Positions 1 to 5,636 of a DNA stretch of 6,503 nt are shown one piece after another. Every line of letters begins with the position of its first letter. The stretch's first letter is position 1. The stretch spans positions 1-6,503 of the forward strand of contig JAFGUR010000181.1 of assembly GCA_016938425.1 (NCBI GenBank), written 5' to 3'. Below the pieces are notes generated by a model. That model made no database searches and was not told the DNA's origin. It saw only the letters and a program-made list of their open reading frames with translations. Position numbers and translations under genes: made by a program. Origin of the DNA: Fusobacteriaceae bacterium (GTDB lineage: Bacteria > Fusobacteriota > Fusobacteriia > Fusobacteriales > Fusobacteriaceae).

Positions 1-70
1 CTGAACCAACCGCAAGGAAGTATCCTCGCCACTCCATAATTCGACTAAAGACTTAAAAGCCTAAGTCTCA
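1..70. other. GC-elevated segment at the left edge, possible end of a mobile element or structured RNA
   Basis: By direct count 31 of these 70 bases are G or C (44%), against 20 of 110 (18%) in the next 110 bases. No reading frame remains open beyond about 18 codons on either strand, and I recognise no protein. A small hairpin (AGGA/TCCT, 15-26) and a perfect 7-bp inverted repeat (49-68) lie inside it. A sharp composition change with hairpins next to an element boundary resembles the right end of an IS200/IS605-type element, where the 3' end of tnpB overlaps a structured guide RNA. It could equally be the end of an unrelated gene cut by the window edge. The identification is weak. Confidence 0.25.
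49..68. repeat. Perfect 7-bp inverted repeat with 6-nt loop
   Basis: AGACTTA (49-55) and TAAGTCT (62-68) are perfect reverse complements separated by AAAGCC. Neither side has a convincing T-run, so it does not look like an intrinsic terminator. It lies in the GC-elevated left-edge segment and could be a subterminal palindrome of an IS200/IS605-like end or part of a structured RNA. Confidence 0.5.
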
Positions 71-180
71 TTAAAACCAATAAAAATATTATTTATATTA
101 TTTTTAACTGCGTACATATATTTTTTTAGTTTTGCAACTAGCTAGTAAATACTTCTTCTTTTTCTATTCTATTGTAATAA
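71..180. other. AT-rich intergenic region with no recognised feature
   Basis: This stretch is about 18% GC by count and separates the left-edge segment from the tRNA terminator. I see no open frame of useful length, no consensus promoter and no RNA gene. A 10-bp palindrome (ACTAGCTAGT, 137-146) is present but is short enough to be chance. Confidence 0.5.
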
Positions 181-210
181 ATAAAAAAGAGCCTCTCATA
201 TAAGCCTCTT
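181..210 (-). terminator. Intrinsic terminator after tRNA-Leu
   Basis: Read on the minus strand, AAGAGGCT and AGGCTCTT (187-210) form a 7-pair stem interrupted by one G-G mismatch, with an 8-nt loop, followed by TTTTTTAT. It begins 16 nt past the encoded CCA of the tRNA. No hairpin lies between the comEA-like gene and the tRNA, so this is probably also the end of the hemZ/comEA-like transcript. The plus strand also has a T-run after the hairpin (212-217), so it may act in both directions. Confidence 0.75.
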
Positions 211-226
211 ATTTTTTAATATTTTA

Positions 227-313
227 TGGTGCCGAGAGCGGGACTCGAACCCGCATAGAGCAAGCTCCGGCAGATTTTGAGTCTGCTGCGTCTACCAATT
301 TCGCCATCTCGGC
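227..313 (-). tRNA. tRNA-Leu, anticodon CAA (decodes UUG)
   Basis: The minus strand folds into a complete 87-nt class II tRNA. The acceptor stem is GCCGAGA (307-313) paired with TCTCGGC (231-237). The anticodon stem is GCAGA/TCTGC with loop CTCAAAA, giving anticodon CAA at 277-279. The long variable arm has a GGAGC/GCTCT stem, typical of leucine tRNAs, and the T arm is GCGGG-TTCGAGT-CCCGC. Discriminator A and a genomically encoded CCA (227-229) are present. It has its own promoter just upstream and an intrinsic terminator just downstream, so it can be made independently of the protein genes to its right. Confidence 0.97.
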
Positions 314-323
314 ATGCCATATG

Positions 324-352
324 ATAATATCACAAATAGTTTGTATTGTCAA
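324..352 (-). promoter_or_regulatory. Consensus sigma-70 promoter of tRNA-Leu
   Basis: On the minus strand the -35 box TTGACA (347-352) and the -10 box TATTAT (324-329) are separated by exactly 17 nt. The -10 box ends 10 nt before the first base of the mature tRNA, predicting a 5' leader of only a few nucleotides. The -35 box lies 6 nt beyond the stop codon of the comEA-like gene (359-361), so the promoter fills almost the whole gap between the two genes. Confidence 0.85.
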
Positions 353-358
353 TTTTTT

Positions 359-949
359 TTAATAAGTTATCATATTTTTTATTTCATCATATCTTTTTTC
401 ACCAACAATTTCAACCAAATCAACACTTGAAAAAACGCTTCCTTTTTCTGACTTCCACTTATCAATTTTCTTTATTTCCTCTTTAGAAAATCCATAATAA
501 GTTAATTTATTTGAAGAAATTTCATTAATATTAATTTTTTTCTGACTTCCTAAATTATCTCCATTAACAAATAAAATTAATTTTAATTTTTCTAATCTTT
601 TATCTCCAATTCCTTTAATATTTCCTAATTCCTCTATATTCCGTATTACTTCAACTTCTTCTCTATACTGTATAATTTTTTTTGCAGTAGCTTTTGTTAT
701 ACCAAGATTTATCATTTCTTCTAATCCTATAACATTTACATCATTTATTTCTTGCTGGGAATCCATTTTCCCTTCACTTTTATCAAGCTTTACCTGATTT
801 TCCAATATCTCTTTTTCTTCTACTCTTTCGTTAAAAGTTAATTTTTTTAATTCTAATTCATCAGGTTCTTTTCTATTCAATAAATAAACTGAAATTACCA
901 CTATAAAAAAAACTATCGACATTAATATTTTATGATTAACTTTTTTCAC
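359..949 (-). CDS. Membrane-anchored ComEA-like protein with two helix-hairpin-helix units
   Basis: The protein is 196 aa from a GTG at 947-949. That start is chosen because GGAGG (955-959) lies 5 nt upstream; the longer frame from a TTG at 962-964 runs through this ribosome site and adds five residues. Numbering by the longer frame, residues 12-29 are one hydrophobic segment (membrane anchor or uncleaved signal), 30-74 a charged linker, and 75-132 a ComEA-type helix-hairpin-helix unit with hairpins at GITKATAKKII and IKGIGDKRLEKLK. Residues 144-200 look like a second, more diverged unit (GFSKEEIKKI, then FSSVDLVEIVGEKRYDEIK). ComEA proteins bind incoming double-stranded DNA outside the cytoplasmic membrane during natural transformation. 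Single-unit ComEA is usual in Gram-negatives, and the SLBB domain of Gram-positive ComEA is missing here. It lies 74 nt downstream of hemZ with no terminator between, so co-transcription is likely. A DNA-uptake role is inferred from the domain; another DNA- or protein-binding role is possible. Confidence 0.8.
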   Translation of the reverse strand: MKKVNHKILMSIVFFIVVISVYLLNRKEPDELELKKLTFNERVEEKEILENQVKLDKSEGKMDSQQEINDVNVIGLEEMINLGITKATAKKIIQYREEVEVIRNIEELGNIKGIGDKRLEKLKLILFVNGDNLGSQKKININEISSNKLTYYGFSKEEIKKIDKWKSEKGSVFSSVDLVEIVGEKRYDEIKNMITY

Positions 950-959
950 TACTTCCTCC
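947..959 (-). promoter_or_regulatory. Ribosome binding site that sets the GTG start of the ComEA-like gene
   Basis: On the minus strand GGAGG (955-959) is followed by a 5-nt spacer and GTG (947-949). The upstream TTG codons have no such site, and the GGAGG would lie inside the coding sequence if they were used. Confidence 0.75.
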
Positions 960-1023
960 AACAATATATTAGAAATTTATCTTTTATTGATAAAACTATA
1001 TTTTTCATTTATATGCAAATAAT

Positions 1024-2439
1024 TTATTTAGAAAACAATCTAACTTTCTTATCAAATCTATCTTTAACTTCATTTATATATACTATAGGATCTTTAGGAT
1101 TGACTATTCTTTCTATCTCTATATCTCCTTTATCATTCTTAAAAACATACTTTGTTATAGCTCCTCCGCCTAATCCAAAAGTACTCTGAGCCTCTTCTAT
1201 AATTTGAATATTAAAAAGCGATTCCTTTCCTTCTACTGAATAACCTATATTTTCTCCCCATTCAACTGTATTTTTTTGCCTATACATATAATAAGGGTTA
1301 AGCTTTTTCTCCTCGGTAATTGCGTTAATTTTTTCCTCAATAATGACGTTATTTATTTCCTCATGAATATGCCCTTCTCTAAATAAATTTGAGGCTTTTT
1401 TTAGTGCTAAGGTATGTATTGTAAGATTTTCTATTTCATAATTTTTAATATTTTCCAATGTATACAAAATATCCTCTGTTGTTTCTCCTGGAAGTCCTAT
1501 TATAAAATCCATATTTATGAGAAATCCCATTTCTTTAGCTTTTCTATAAATATCATCAAACTGATTTTTATCAAAATACCTATTTACTCTTTTTAATGTT
1601 TTTTCATTAAAAGTTTGAGGATTTATACTTATCCTTTGAACCCCATATTTTTTCATTATTTCTAACTTTCTATAAGTTATTGTGTCTATTCTACCTGCTT
1701 CTACCGTAAATTCTTTCATTTTGGATAAATCAAAATTTTCTTTAATTTCTTTTAATATTTTCTCTAAATCATTCTCTTTCAAAATAGTTGGAGTTCCTCC
1801 ACCAATATAAAAAGATTCTATTTCATATTTATTATTTTTTAAAAAAGAGCCACTCAATTTTACTTCTTCTAATAATGTATCTACAAATTTACTATAACTT
1901 TTTCCATGCAATCCTTTTAATTCATAAGAAGCAAAAGAACAATATTTACATTTTGTAGGACAAAATGGAATTCCAACATAAATATTTATTTTATCTTCAT
2001 TCAAATATTTCAATTCTTTTTCTACTATTTTTTTTAAAAGTTCTATTTTTTCTTCACTTACTAAGTAAATTTCTTTAAAAATCACCTTAATTTCTTCATG
2101 AAAAATTCCATCCTCTAAAAATTTTCTATATAATTTTGATGGCCTAACACCTATTAAAGTTCCCCATTTATAGTTTTTTTTATTGATTTGTAAAAGTAAA
2201 TTTTTAACCATTAATAAAACTTGGTCATATAATTTTTCAACTTTTCTATATCTAAATTCTTTTACTGTATCTTTCGTATTTATTTTAACAACGTATCCTT
2301 TTTCAAATTCTACAACATTTATTTCATAAAAAACTTTCTCTATATTTTTCAAAAGAATCCTGTCAAATTCCTCTAAACTTTTCATATTCAATTTAATATT
2401 ACATACTACTTCTATTTCATCCACCTCCAAATATTTCAA
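1024..2439 (-). CDS. hemZ: HemZ-family radical SAM protein (coproporphyrinogen dehydrogenase-like)
   Basis: The 471-aa frame matches the HemZ branch of the HemN/HemW radical SAM superfamily along its length. Visible landmarks are KWGTLIGVRPSKL (91-103), the iron-sulfur motif CPTKCKYC (C160, C164, C167) that ligates the SAM-cleaving 4Fe-4S cluster, GGGTPT (213-218), EAGRIDT (247-253), RISINPQT (269-276), DFIIGLPGET (311-320), YYMYRQKN (383-390) and FGLGGGAITK (421-430). The family is annotated as oxygen-independent coproporphyrinogen III oxidase, a cytoplasmic haem-pathway step. However, the fourth cysteine that E. coli HemN has two residues after the motif is phenylalanine here (F169), as in HemW-type proteins, so the exact reaction is uncertain. 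The 5' end is also uncertain. The TTG at 2437-2439 gives the longest frame, but the promoter at 2443-2471 would start the RNA near 2436. The ribosome site at 2421-2428 then favours a start near 2415, where the in-frame codon is ATA; the next in-frame ATG is at 2383-2385. The stop is TAA at 1024-1026. Confidence 0.9.
   Translation of the reverse strand: MKYLEVDEIEVVCNIKLNMKSLEEFDRILLKNIEKVFYEINVVEFEKGYVVKINTKDTVKEFRYRKVEKLYDQVLLMVKNLLLQINKKNYKWGTLIGVRPSKLYRKFLEDGIFHEEIKVIFKEIYLVSEEKIELLKKIVEKELKYLNEDKINIYVGIPFCPTKCKYCSFASYELKGLHGKSYSKFVDTLLEEVKLSGSFLKNNKYEIESFYIGGGTPTILKENDLEKILKEIKENFDLSKMKEFTVEAGRIDTITYRKLEIMKKYGVQRISINPQTFNEKTLKRVNRYFDKNQFDDIYRKAKEMGFLINMDFIIGLPGETTEDILYTLENIKNYEIENLTIHTLALKKASNLFREGHIHEEINNVIIEEKINAITEEKKLNPYYMYRQKNTVEWGENIGYSVEGKESLFNIQIIEEAQSTFGLGGGAITKYVFKNDKGDIEIERIVNPKDPIVYINEVKDRFDKKVRLFSK
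2412..2420 (-). other. Two-codon ORF (ATG AAA TAG) after a strong Shine-Dalgarno, out of frame with hemZ
   Basis: GGAGGTGG (2421-2428) is directly followed by ATG AAA TAG, one base out of register with hemZ. From GGAGG the ATG is only 3 nt away, shorter than usual, whereas the in-frame hemZ ATA codon (2413-2415) is 8 nt away. If one A were added to the AAA run, the sequence would read ATG AAA ATA GAA and continue into hemZ as MKIEVVCNIKLN. It may be a frameshifted original start, a sequencing error, or a minimal leader ORF. Confidence 0.5.
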
Positions 2440-2442
2440 CAG

Positions 2443-2471
2443 ATTCTATCTTAAAAACTTTTTTTTGTCAA
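2443..2471 (-). promoter_or_regulatory. Near-consensus sigma-70 promoter of hemZ and the ComEA-like gene
   Basis: The minus strand has a perfect -35 box TTGACA (2466-2471), a 17-nt spacer and a -10 box TAGAAT (2443-2448). A start 6-8 nt downstream would fall near 2435-2437, leaving a leader of about 8 nt before GGAGGTGG. This position conflicts with using the TTG at 2437-2439 as the hemZ start codon. Confidence 0.75.
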
Positions 2472-2510
2472 GGAAGGGGATTTAAATAACTTTTAAAATT
2501 TAATATTAAT

Positions 2511-2538
2511 TATAAAAAGAGAACCATTTAGATTCTCT
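2511..2538 (-). terminator. Intrinsic terminator of the pilT / membrane-protein unit
   Basis: On the minus strand AGAGAATC pairs with GGTTCTCT (2518-2538; 8 pairs including one T-G wobble, loop TAAAT) and is followed by TTTTATA. It lies 44 nt after the stop codon of the membrane-protein gene and about 40 nt before the hemZ promoter, cleanly separating the two units. Confidence 0.85.
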
Positions 2539-2582
2539 CAGATTAAAAATAAAAACATATATTCCAATGCGTTTATATTTTT

Positions 2583-3278
2583 CTATTTTAAAGTATAATA
2601 TATCGCCACAGGAAATATCCTAATCATTATAAATGATTCTATAGAAACTACAATTGATAATAAAACTGGGCTTTTAATAAAAAGATAAGCAATTATTGTC
2701 ATTACAATTGATAATAACAATAGTAAAATAAATATTTTAAGTCTATTTCCTCTACTTCTATCTAGTGAATCTAATACTGGTGACGTAGAGTCTTCACACA
2801 ATAAAATTACTCTATACATTATTGAACCCACAAAAATAATTGCCAAAAATAATACAATTAAAAAACCTAGAAATGGTATTATTGCAGATATAAAAGATAA
2901 TATTATAGCTATAGGAACTATAATTAAAAATAATTTGAAATCCAAAAATATTATTTTACCTATATTAACATTATAGTCTTTTTCATTTGAATAATCTTTA
3001 ATACTTTTAACAATATTTTTTGATTGAATTATACCAATTATATAGTGGATTAAACCTGAAATAATTGATATTTTAATCATTTGAATCCTACTATTTTGAA
3101 TATCTATAAATTCTCCATATTTGAATAGATTCATTTGTAATTTCATTGTATATTTAGTTGATAATACTGTTACTATAATTGATAGTAACAACAGCATAAT
3201 AATATTTTTATTTTTAAAGGATACTTTCAATAATTTTAATATATTCTGAAACACCATTTTAAAAAAACCTTTCTCCAC
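2583..3278 (-). CDS. Polytopic inner-membrane protein of unknown function, co-transcribed with pilT
   Basis: This 231-aa protein starts at GTG (3276-3278), with AGGAG (3286-3290) 7 nt upstream. Hydrophobic segments lie near residues 25-40, 66-86, 108-134, 136-157, 181-201 and 204-226, so about six membrane spans are likely. Just before the fifth span is SLDRSRGNRLKIF (171-183). A similar 'serine ... GNR/GHR-x-x-IF' signature before a membrane helix occurs in several poorly characterised membrane families (DUF975, DUF4013, the membrane domain of some glycerophosphodiesterases); I relate it to these only by pattern. No catalytic motif is visible. It begins 36 nt downstream of pilT with no terminator between, and a terminator follows it, so it is probably the second gene of a pilT operon. 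Whether it takes part in pilus function is unknown. Confidence 0.85.
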   Translation of the reverse strand: MEKGFFKMVFQNILKLLKVSFKNKNIIMLLLLSIIVTVLSTKYTMKLQMNLFKYGEFIDIQNSRIQMIKISIISGLIHYIIGIIQSKNIVKSIKDYSNEKDYNVNIGKIIFLDFKLFLIIVPIAIILSFISAIIPFLGFLIVLFLAIIFVGSIMYRVILLCEDSTSPVLDSLDRSRGNRLKIFILLLLLSIVMTIIAYLFIKSPVLLSIVVSIESFIMIRIFPVAIYYTLK

Positions 3279-3314
3279 TTTACCTCTCCTTTTTTCATCT
3301 TGTAAAAATTTTTA

Positions 3315-4358
3315 CTACTCATCACTAACGCTTATAGTTCTTACTCTTCTCTTATATTCATTAAGAGATATTCTTCCTTTTTCAAATAATTCTTTTAACA
3401 CCGAATCCATTGTTCTCATTCCAAGTTTTCCACCTGTTTGAATCATTGAATATATTTGATGTGTTTTAGATTCTCTAATTAAGTTTCCAATTGCTGGTGT
3501 CCCTACTAAAACTTCATAAGCAAGTTCTCTTCTATTCCCTTGTCTATTTGTTATCAATTGTTGAGAAATAATTCCTCTAAGAGCATTTGACAACTGTAAT
3601 CTTATTTGTTGTTGTTGACTTGGTGGGAAAACATCAACAATTCTATCTATTGTTTGTGCTGCATCCCTTGTATGTAGCGTAGCGAAAACTAAATGTCCTG
3701 TTTCTGCTGCTGTTAATGCTGCAATTATTGTCTCTAAGTCCCTCATCTCCCCAATAAGTATTACATCTGGATCTTGACGAAGTGCATATCTTAATGCTCC
3801 TGCAAAACTAGTTGTATCTGCTCCAATTTCTCTTTGTTCTATAATAGATTTTTGATGTCTATGTAAATATTCTATTGGATCTTCAATTGTAATTATATGT
3901 TCAGCTTTATTTCTATTTATTTCATCTATTAGCGTAGCTAATGTCGTTGATTTACCACTTCCTGTAGGTCCTGTTACTAAAATTAGTCCATTATTGTATT
4001 CTGTAAATGTTTTTAATACTTTAGGCAGTCCTAATTCTTCCATACTTGGAACTGTTGTGTTAATTGATCTTAATGCTGCTGCTATAGTTCCTCTTTGATA
4101 GTGAATGTTTGCTCTATATCTTCCCATATCTTTTACACCAAAAGAAAAGTCCAATTCTTTCTCAAGTTCAAACTTCACTCTTTGTTCTTCATTTAATATA
4201 GAATAAATTAAAAGTTTCGCAGCATCTGGACTTAATATTTCATCTCCATATTCCTCTAAAACTCCATGTATTCTTAACATTGGTGGTCTTCCTACTACTA
4301 AATGAACGTCTGAAGCCTTTCTTGACTGTGCTTCGTTTAAAATATCGATAACTTTCAC
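3315..4358 (-). CDS. pilT: PilT, type IV pilus retraction ATPase
   Basis: This 347-aa protein has the full-length PilT layout. An N-terminal PAS-like domain (about 1-100) contains KASDVHL near residue 14. The RecA-like ATPase domain carries Walker A GPTGSGKST (130-138), the Asp box ITIEDPIEYLH (156-166), Walker B DPDVILIGEMRD (196-207) with catalytic glutamate E204, and the His box GHLVFATLHT (221-230). The C-terminal PilT hallmark usually written AIRNLIRE reads AIGNLIRE (289-296), and is followed by SMIQTGG (304-310). PilT forms a hexameric cytoplasmic motor that depolymerises type IV pili, powering twitching, surface interaction and DNA uptake. The start is GTG (4356-4358) with a G-run GGGGG (4366-4370) 7 nt upstream as a somewhat atypical ribosome site. 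It is the first gene of a unit with the downstream membrane protein. No other pilus gene lies in the window. Confidence 0.96.
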   Translation of the reverse strand: MKVIDILNEAQSRKASDVHLVVGRPPMLRIHGVLEEYGDEILSPDAAKLLIYSILNEEQRVKFELEKELDFSFGVKDMGRYRANIHYQRGTIAAALRSINTTVPSMEELGLPKVLKTFTEYNNGLILVTGPTGSGKSTTLATLIDEINRNKAEHIITIEDPIEYLHRHQKSIIEQREIGADTTSFAGALRYALRQDPDVILIGEMRDLETIIAALTAAETGHLVFATLHTRDAAQTIDRIVDVFPPSQQQQIRLQLSNALRGIISQQLITNRQGNRRELAYEVLVGTPAIGNLIRESKTHQIYSMIQTGGKLGMRTMDSVLKELFEKGRISLNEYKRRVRTISVSDE

Positions 4359-4396
4359 TATAATTCCCCCATTTTTTCATATTACAATTTCTATTA

Positions 4397-4426
4397 ATTC
4401 TACTATATTTTATATAAAGATTACAA
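4397..4426 (-). promoter_or_regulatory. Candidate promoter of pilT (proximal)
   Basis: On the minus strand TTGTAA (4421-4426) and TAGAAT (4397-4402) are separated by 18 nt. A start near 4390 would give a leader of about 30 nt before the GTG. The -35 box is imperfect and the region is very AT-rich, so confidence is moderate. Confidence 0.5.
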
Positions 4427-4434
4427 GCATTTTT

Positions 4435-4462
4435 TTTATAAATTGATTTTATTTTTGTTCAA
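4435..4462 (-). promoter_or_regulatory. Candidate promoter of pilT (distal)
   Basis: On the minus strand TTGAAC (4457-4462) and TATAAA (4435-4440) are separated by 16 nt. It lies after the hldD terminator and would give a leader of about 70 nt. It may be used together with the proximal candidate or instead of it. Confidence 0.4.
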
Positions 4463-4510
4463 TTAGTCCTCATTTTTTACATTTTAACTTTAAATCTATT
4501 TTTAATTTTT

Positions 4511-4550
4511 AATAAAAAAGACATTCCTAAATCTCAATTTAGAAATGTCT
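4511..4550 (-). terminator. Strong intrinsic terminator of hldD
   Basis: AGACATT (4519-4525) pairs with AATGTCT (4544-4550), and after one mismatch CTAAAT (4527-4532) pairs with ATTTAG (4537-4542), around a 4-nt loop. On the minus strand this 13-pair hairpin is followed by a T-run (4514-4519, shared with the stem base). It begins 10 nt past the hldD stop codon. Confidence 0.9.
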
Positions 4551-4560
4551 CTATAATATT

Positions 4561-5541
4561 TTATAAATAGCTATCTTCTTTTGCCAAATAATTTTCTACA
4601 TAATCTTTTACTCCATCTTCTAATGAGTAAAATTCTTTTGAATATCCAGCTTTTTTCAATTTATCCATATTTGCTTCAGTAAAATATTGATATTTTCCTC
4701 TTAAATCTTCTGGCATATCAACAAATTCTATAACAGGTTCTTTCCCAGCAGAAATCAATGTATTTTTACTTAAATCATAAAAACTTCTTGCTTTTCCCGT
4801 TCCTAAATTATATACTCCTGAAACATTTGAATTTTTTACAAGCCAACTCATAACACTAACTACATCTTTTATGTAAACAAAATCTCTCAATTGCTCACCG
4901 TCACTATAACCTTCTTTATGTGATTTAAACAATTTTACTTGTCCTTTTTCTTTTGCTTGATTATATGAGTGGAAAACCATTGAAGCCATTCTACCTTTAT
5001 GGTATTCTTGAGGACCATAAACATTAAAGAATTTTAGTCCTACCCATTGTTTTGGAGTTTTCTTTTGTTTTAATGCCCATACATCAAATATTTTTTTTGA
5101 ATATCCATATTTATTTAATGGTCTTAAATTTTGATGTCCAGATAAATCTATATTATCTTCATAACCATCTTCACCCATTCCATAAGTTGCTGCTGAAGAA
5201 GCATAAATATATTGAATTTTTCTTTGTGTTGCAAAATCCCATAATTTTTTAGAAAATTCATAATTATTTTTCATAAGTAAATCACCATCAGTTTCTGTAG
5301 TTGCAGATATTGCTCCCATATGAACAATTACATCTATTTTTTTAGCATTTTCTTCTACCTTTAACCAATCAAATAATTCATCTCTATCAACCCAGTCATA
5401 ATACTCTCTTTTTGCTATATTTTTCCATTTATCTTCATGTCTTAATTTATCTACTAAAATAATATCTTTTATACCTTCTTCATTTAATTGCCATACAAAA
5501 GCACTACCAATAAATCCTGCTGCTCCTGTTACTAATATCAT
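4561..5541 (-). CDS. hldD: ADP-L-glycero-D-manno-heptose 6-epimerase (HldD/RfaD)
   Basis: This 326-aa protein is an extended short-chain dehydrogenase that uses NADP(H) to invert C6 of ADP-D-glycero-manno-heptose. The product is the heptose donor for the LPS inner core, so the gene implies a Gram-negative outer membrane. Seen in the sequence: the nucleotide-binding loop TGAAGFIG (5-12), YASSAATYG (113-121), the catalytic pair in KYGYSK (Y145 and K149, matching Tyr140/Lys144 of E. coli HldD), FFNVYGPQEYHKGRMAS (171-187) with K182 matching the second catalytic lysine, RDFVYIKDV (219-227) and NLGTGKARSF (245-254). Length is close to the usual 310-330 aa. The ATG (5539-5541) has AGGAGG (5547-5552) 5 nt upstream, so the start is clear. 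It lies 95 nt downstream of the PHP gene, with no obvious terminator or strong promoter between, and ends at a strong terminator. Confidence 0.96.
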   Translation of the reverse strand: MILVTGAAGFIGSAFVWQLNEEGIKDIILVDKLRHEDKWKNIAKREYYDWVDRDELFDWLKVEENAKKIDVIVHMGAISATTETDGDLLMKNNYEFSKKLWDFATQRKIQYIYASSAATYGMGEDGYEDNIDLSGHQNLRPLNKYGYSKKIFDVWALKQKKTPKQWVGLKFFNVYGPQEYHKGRMASMVFHSYNQAKEKGQVKLFKSHKEGYSDGEQLRDFVYIKDVVSVMSWLVKNSNVSGVYNLGTGKARSFYDLSKNTLISAGKEPVIEFVDMPEDLRGKYQYFTEANMDKLKKAGYSKEFYSLEDGVKDYVENYLAKEDSYL

Positions 5542-5636
5542 TTTTTCCTCCTATATTATTCATATTTAATACTGTTTTTATTATTGTTCATATACACATC
5601 TAAAGAAAATTAAACTTTTAAATCTATTTTAACACT

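Noticed and set aside
1..39. C-terminus of a protein (frame 1 gives 12 codons then TAA)
   Set aside because: The fragment is too short to identify, and other frames are also briefly open, so no coding call is justified.
137..146. 10-bp palindrome ACTAGCTAGT as an operator
   Set aside because: It is a single copy, not near any visible promoter, and short enough to be chance.
950..1023. Separate promoter for the ComEA-like gene
   Set aside because: A TTGCAT/TTTTAT pair at 17-nt spacing can be forced, but both boxes are poor in an AT-rich gap; co-transcription with hemZ is simpler.
932..1189. Plus-strand open frame of 85 codons
   Set aside because: It overlaps the hemZ 3' end and the comEA-like start on the opposite strand, has no ribosome site, and its composition reflects the antisense of AT-rich coding DNA.
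1414..1596. Plus-strand open frame of 60 codons
   Set aside because: It lies wholly antisense to hemZ radical SAM motifs and encodes a low-complexity phenylalanine/isoleucine-rich peptide.
5052..5252. Plus-strand open frame of 66 codons
   Set aside because: It is wholly antisense to the conserved catalytic part of hldD and has no ribosome site.
5553..5636. Promoter or terminator between the PHP gene and hldD
   Set aside because: Only weak A/T-rich pairings and no recognisable -35/-10 pair were found, so I do not call either.
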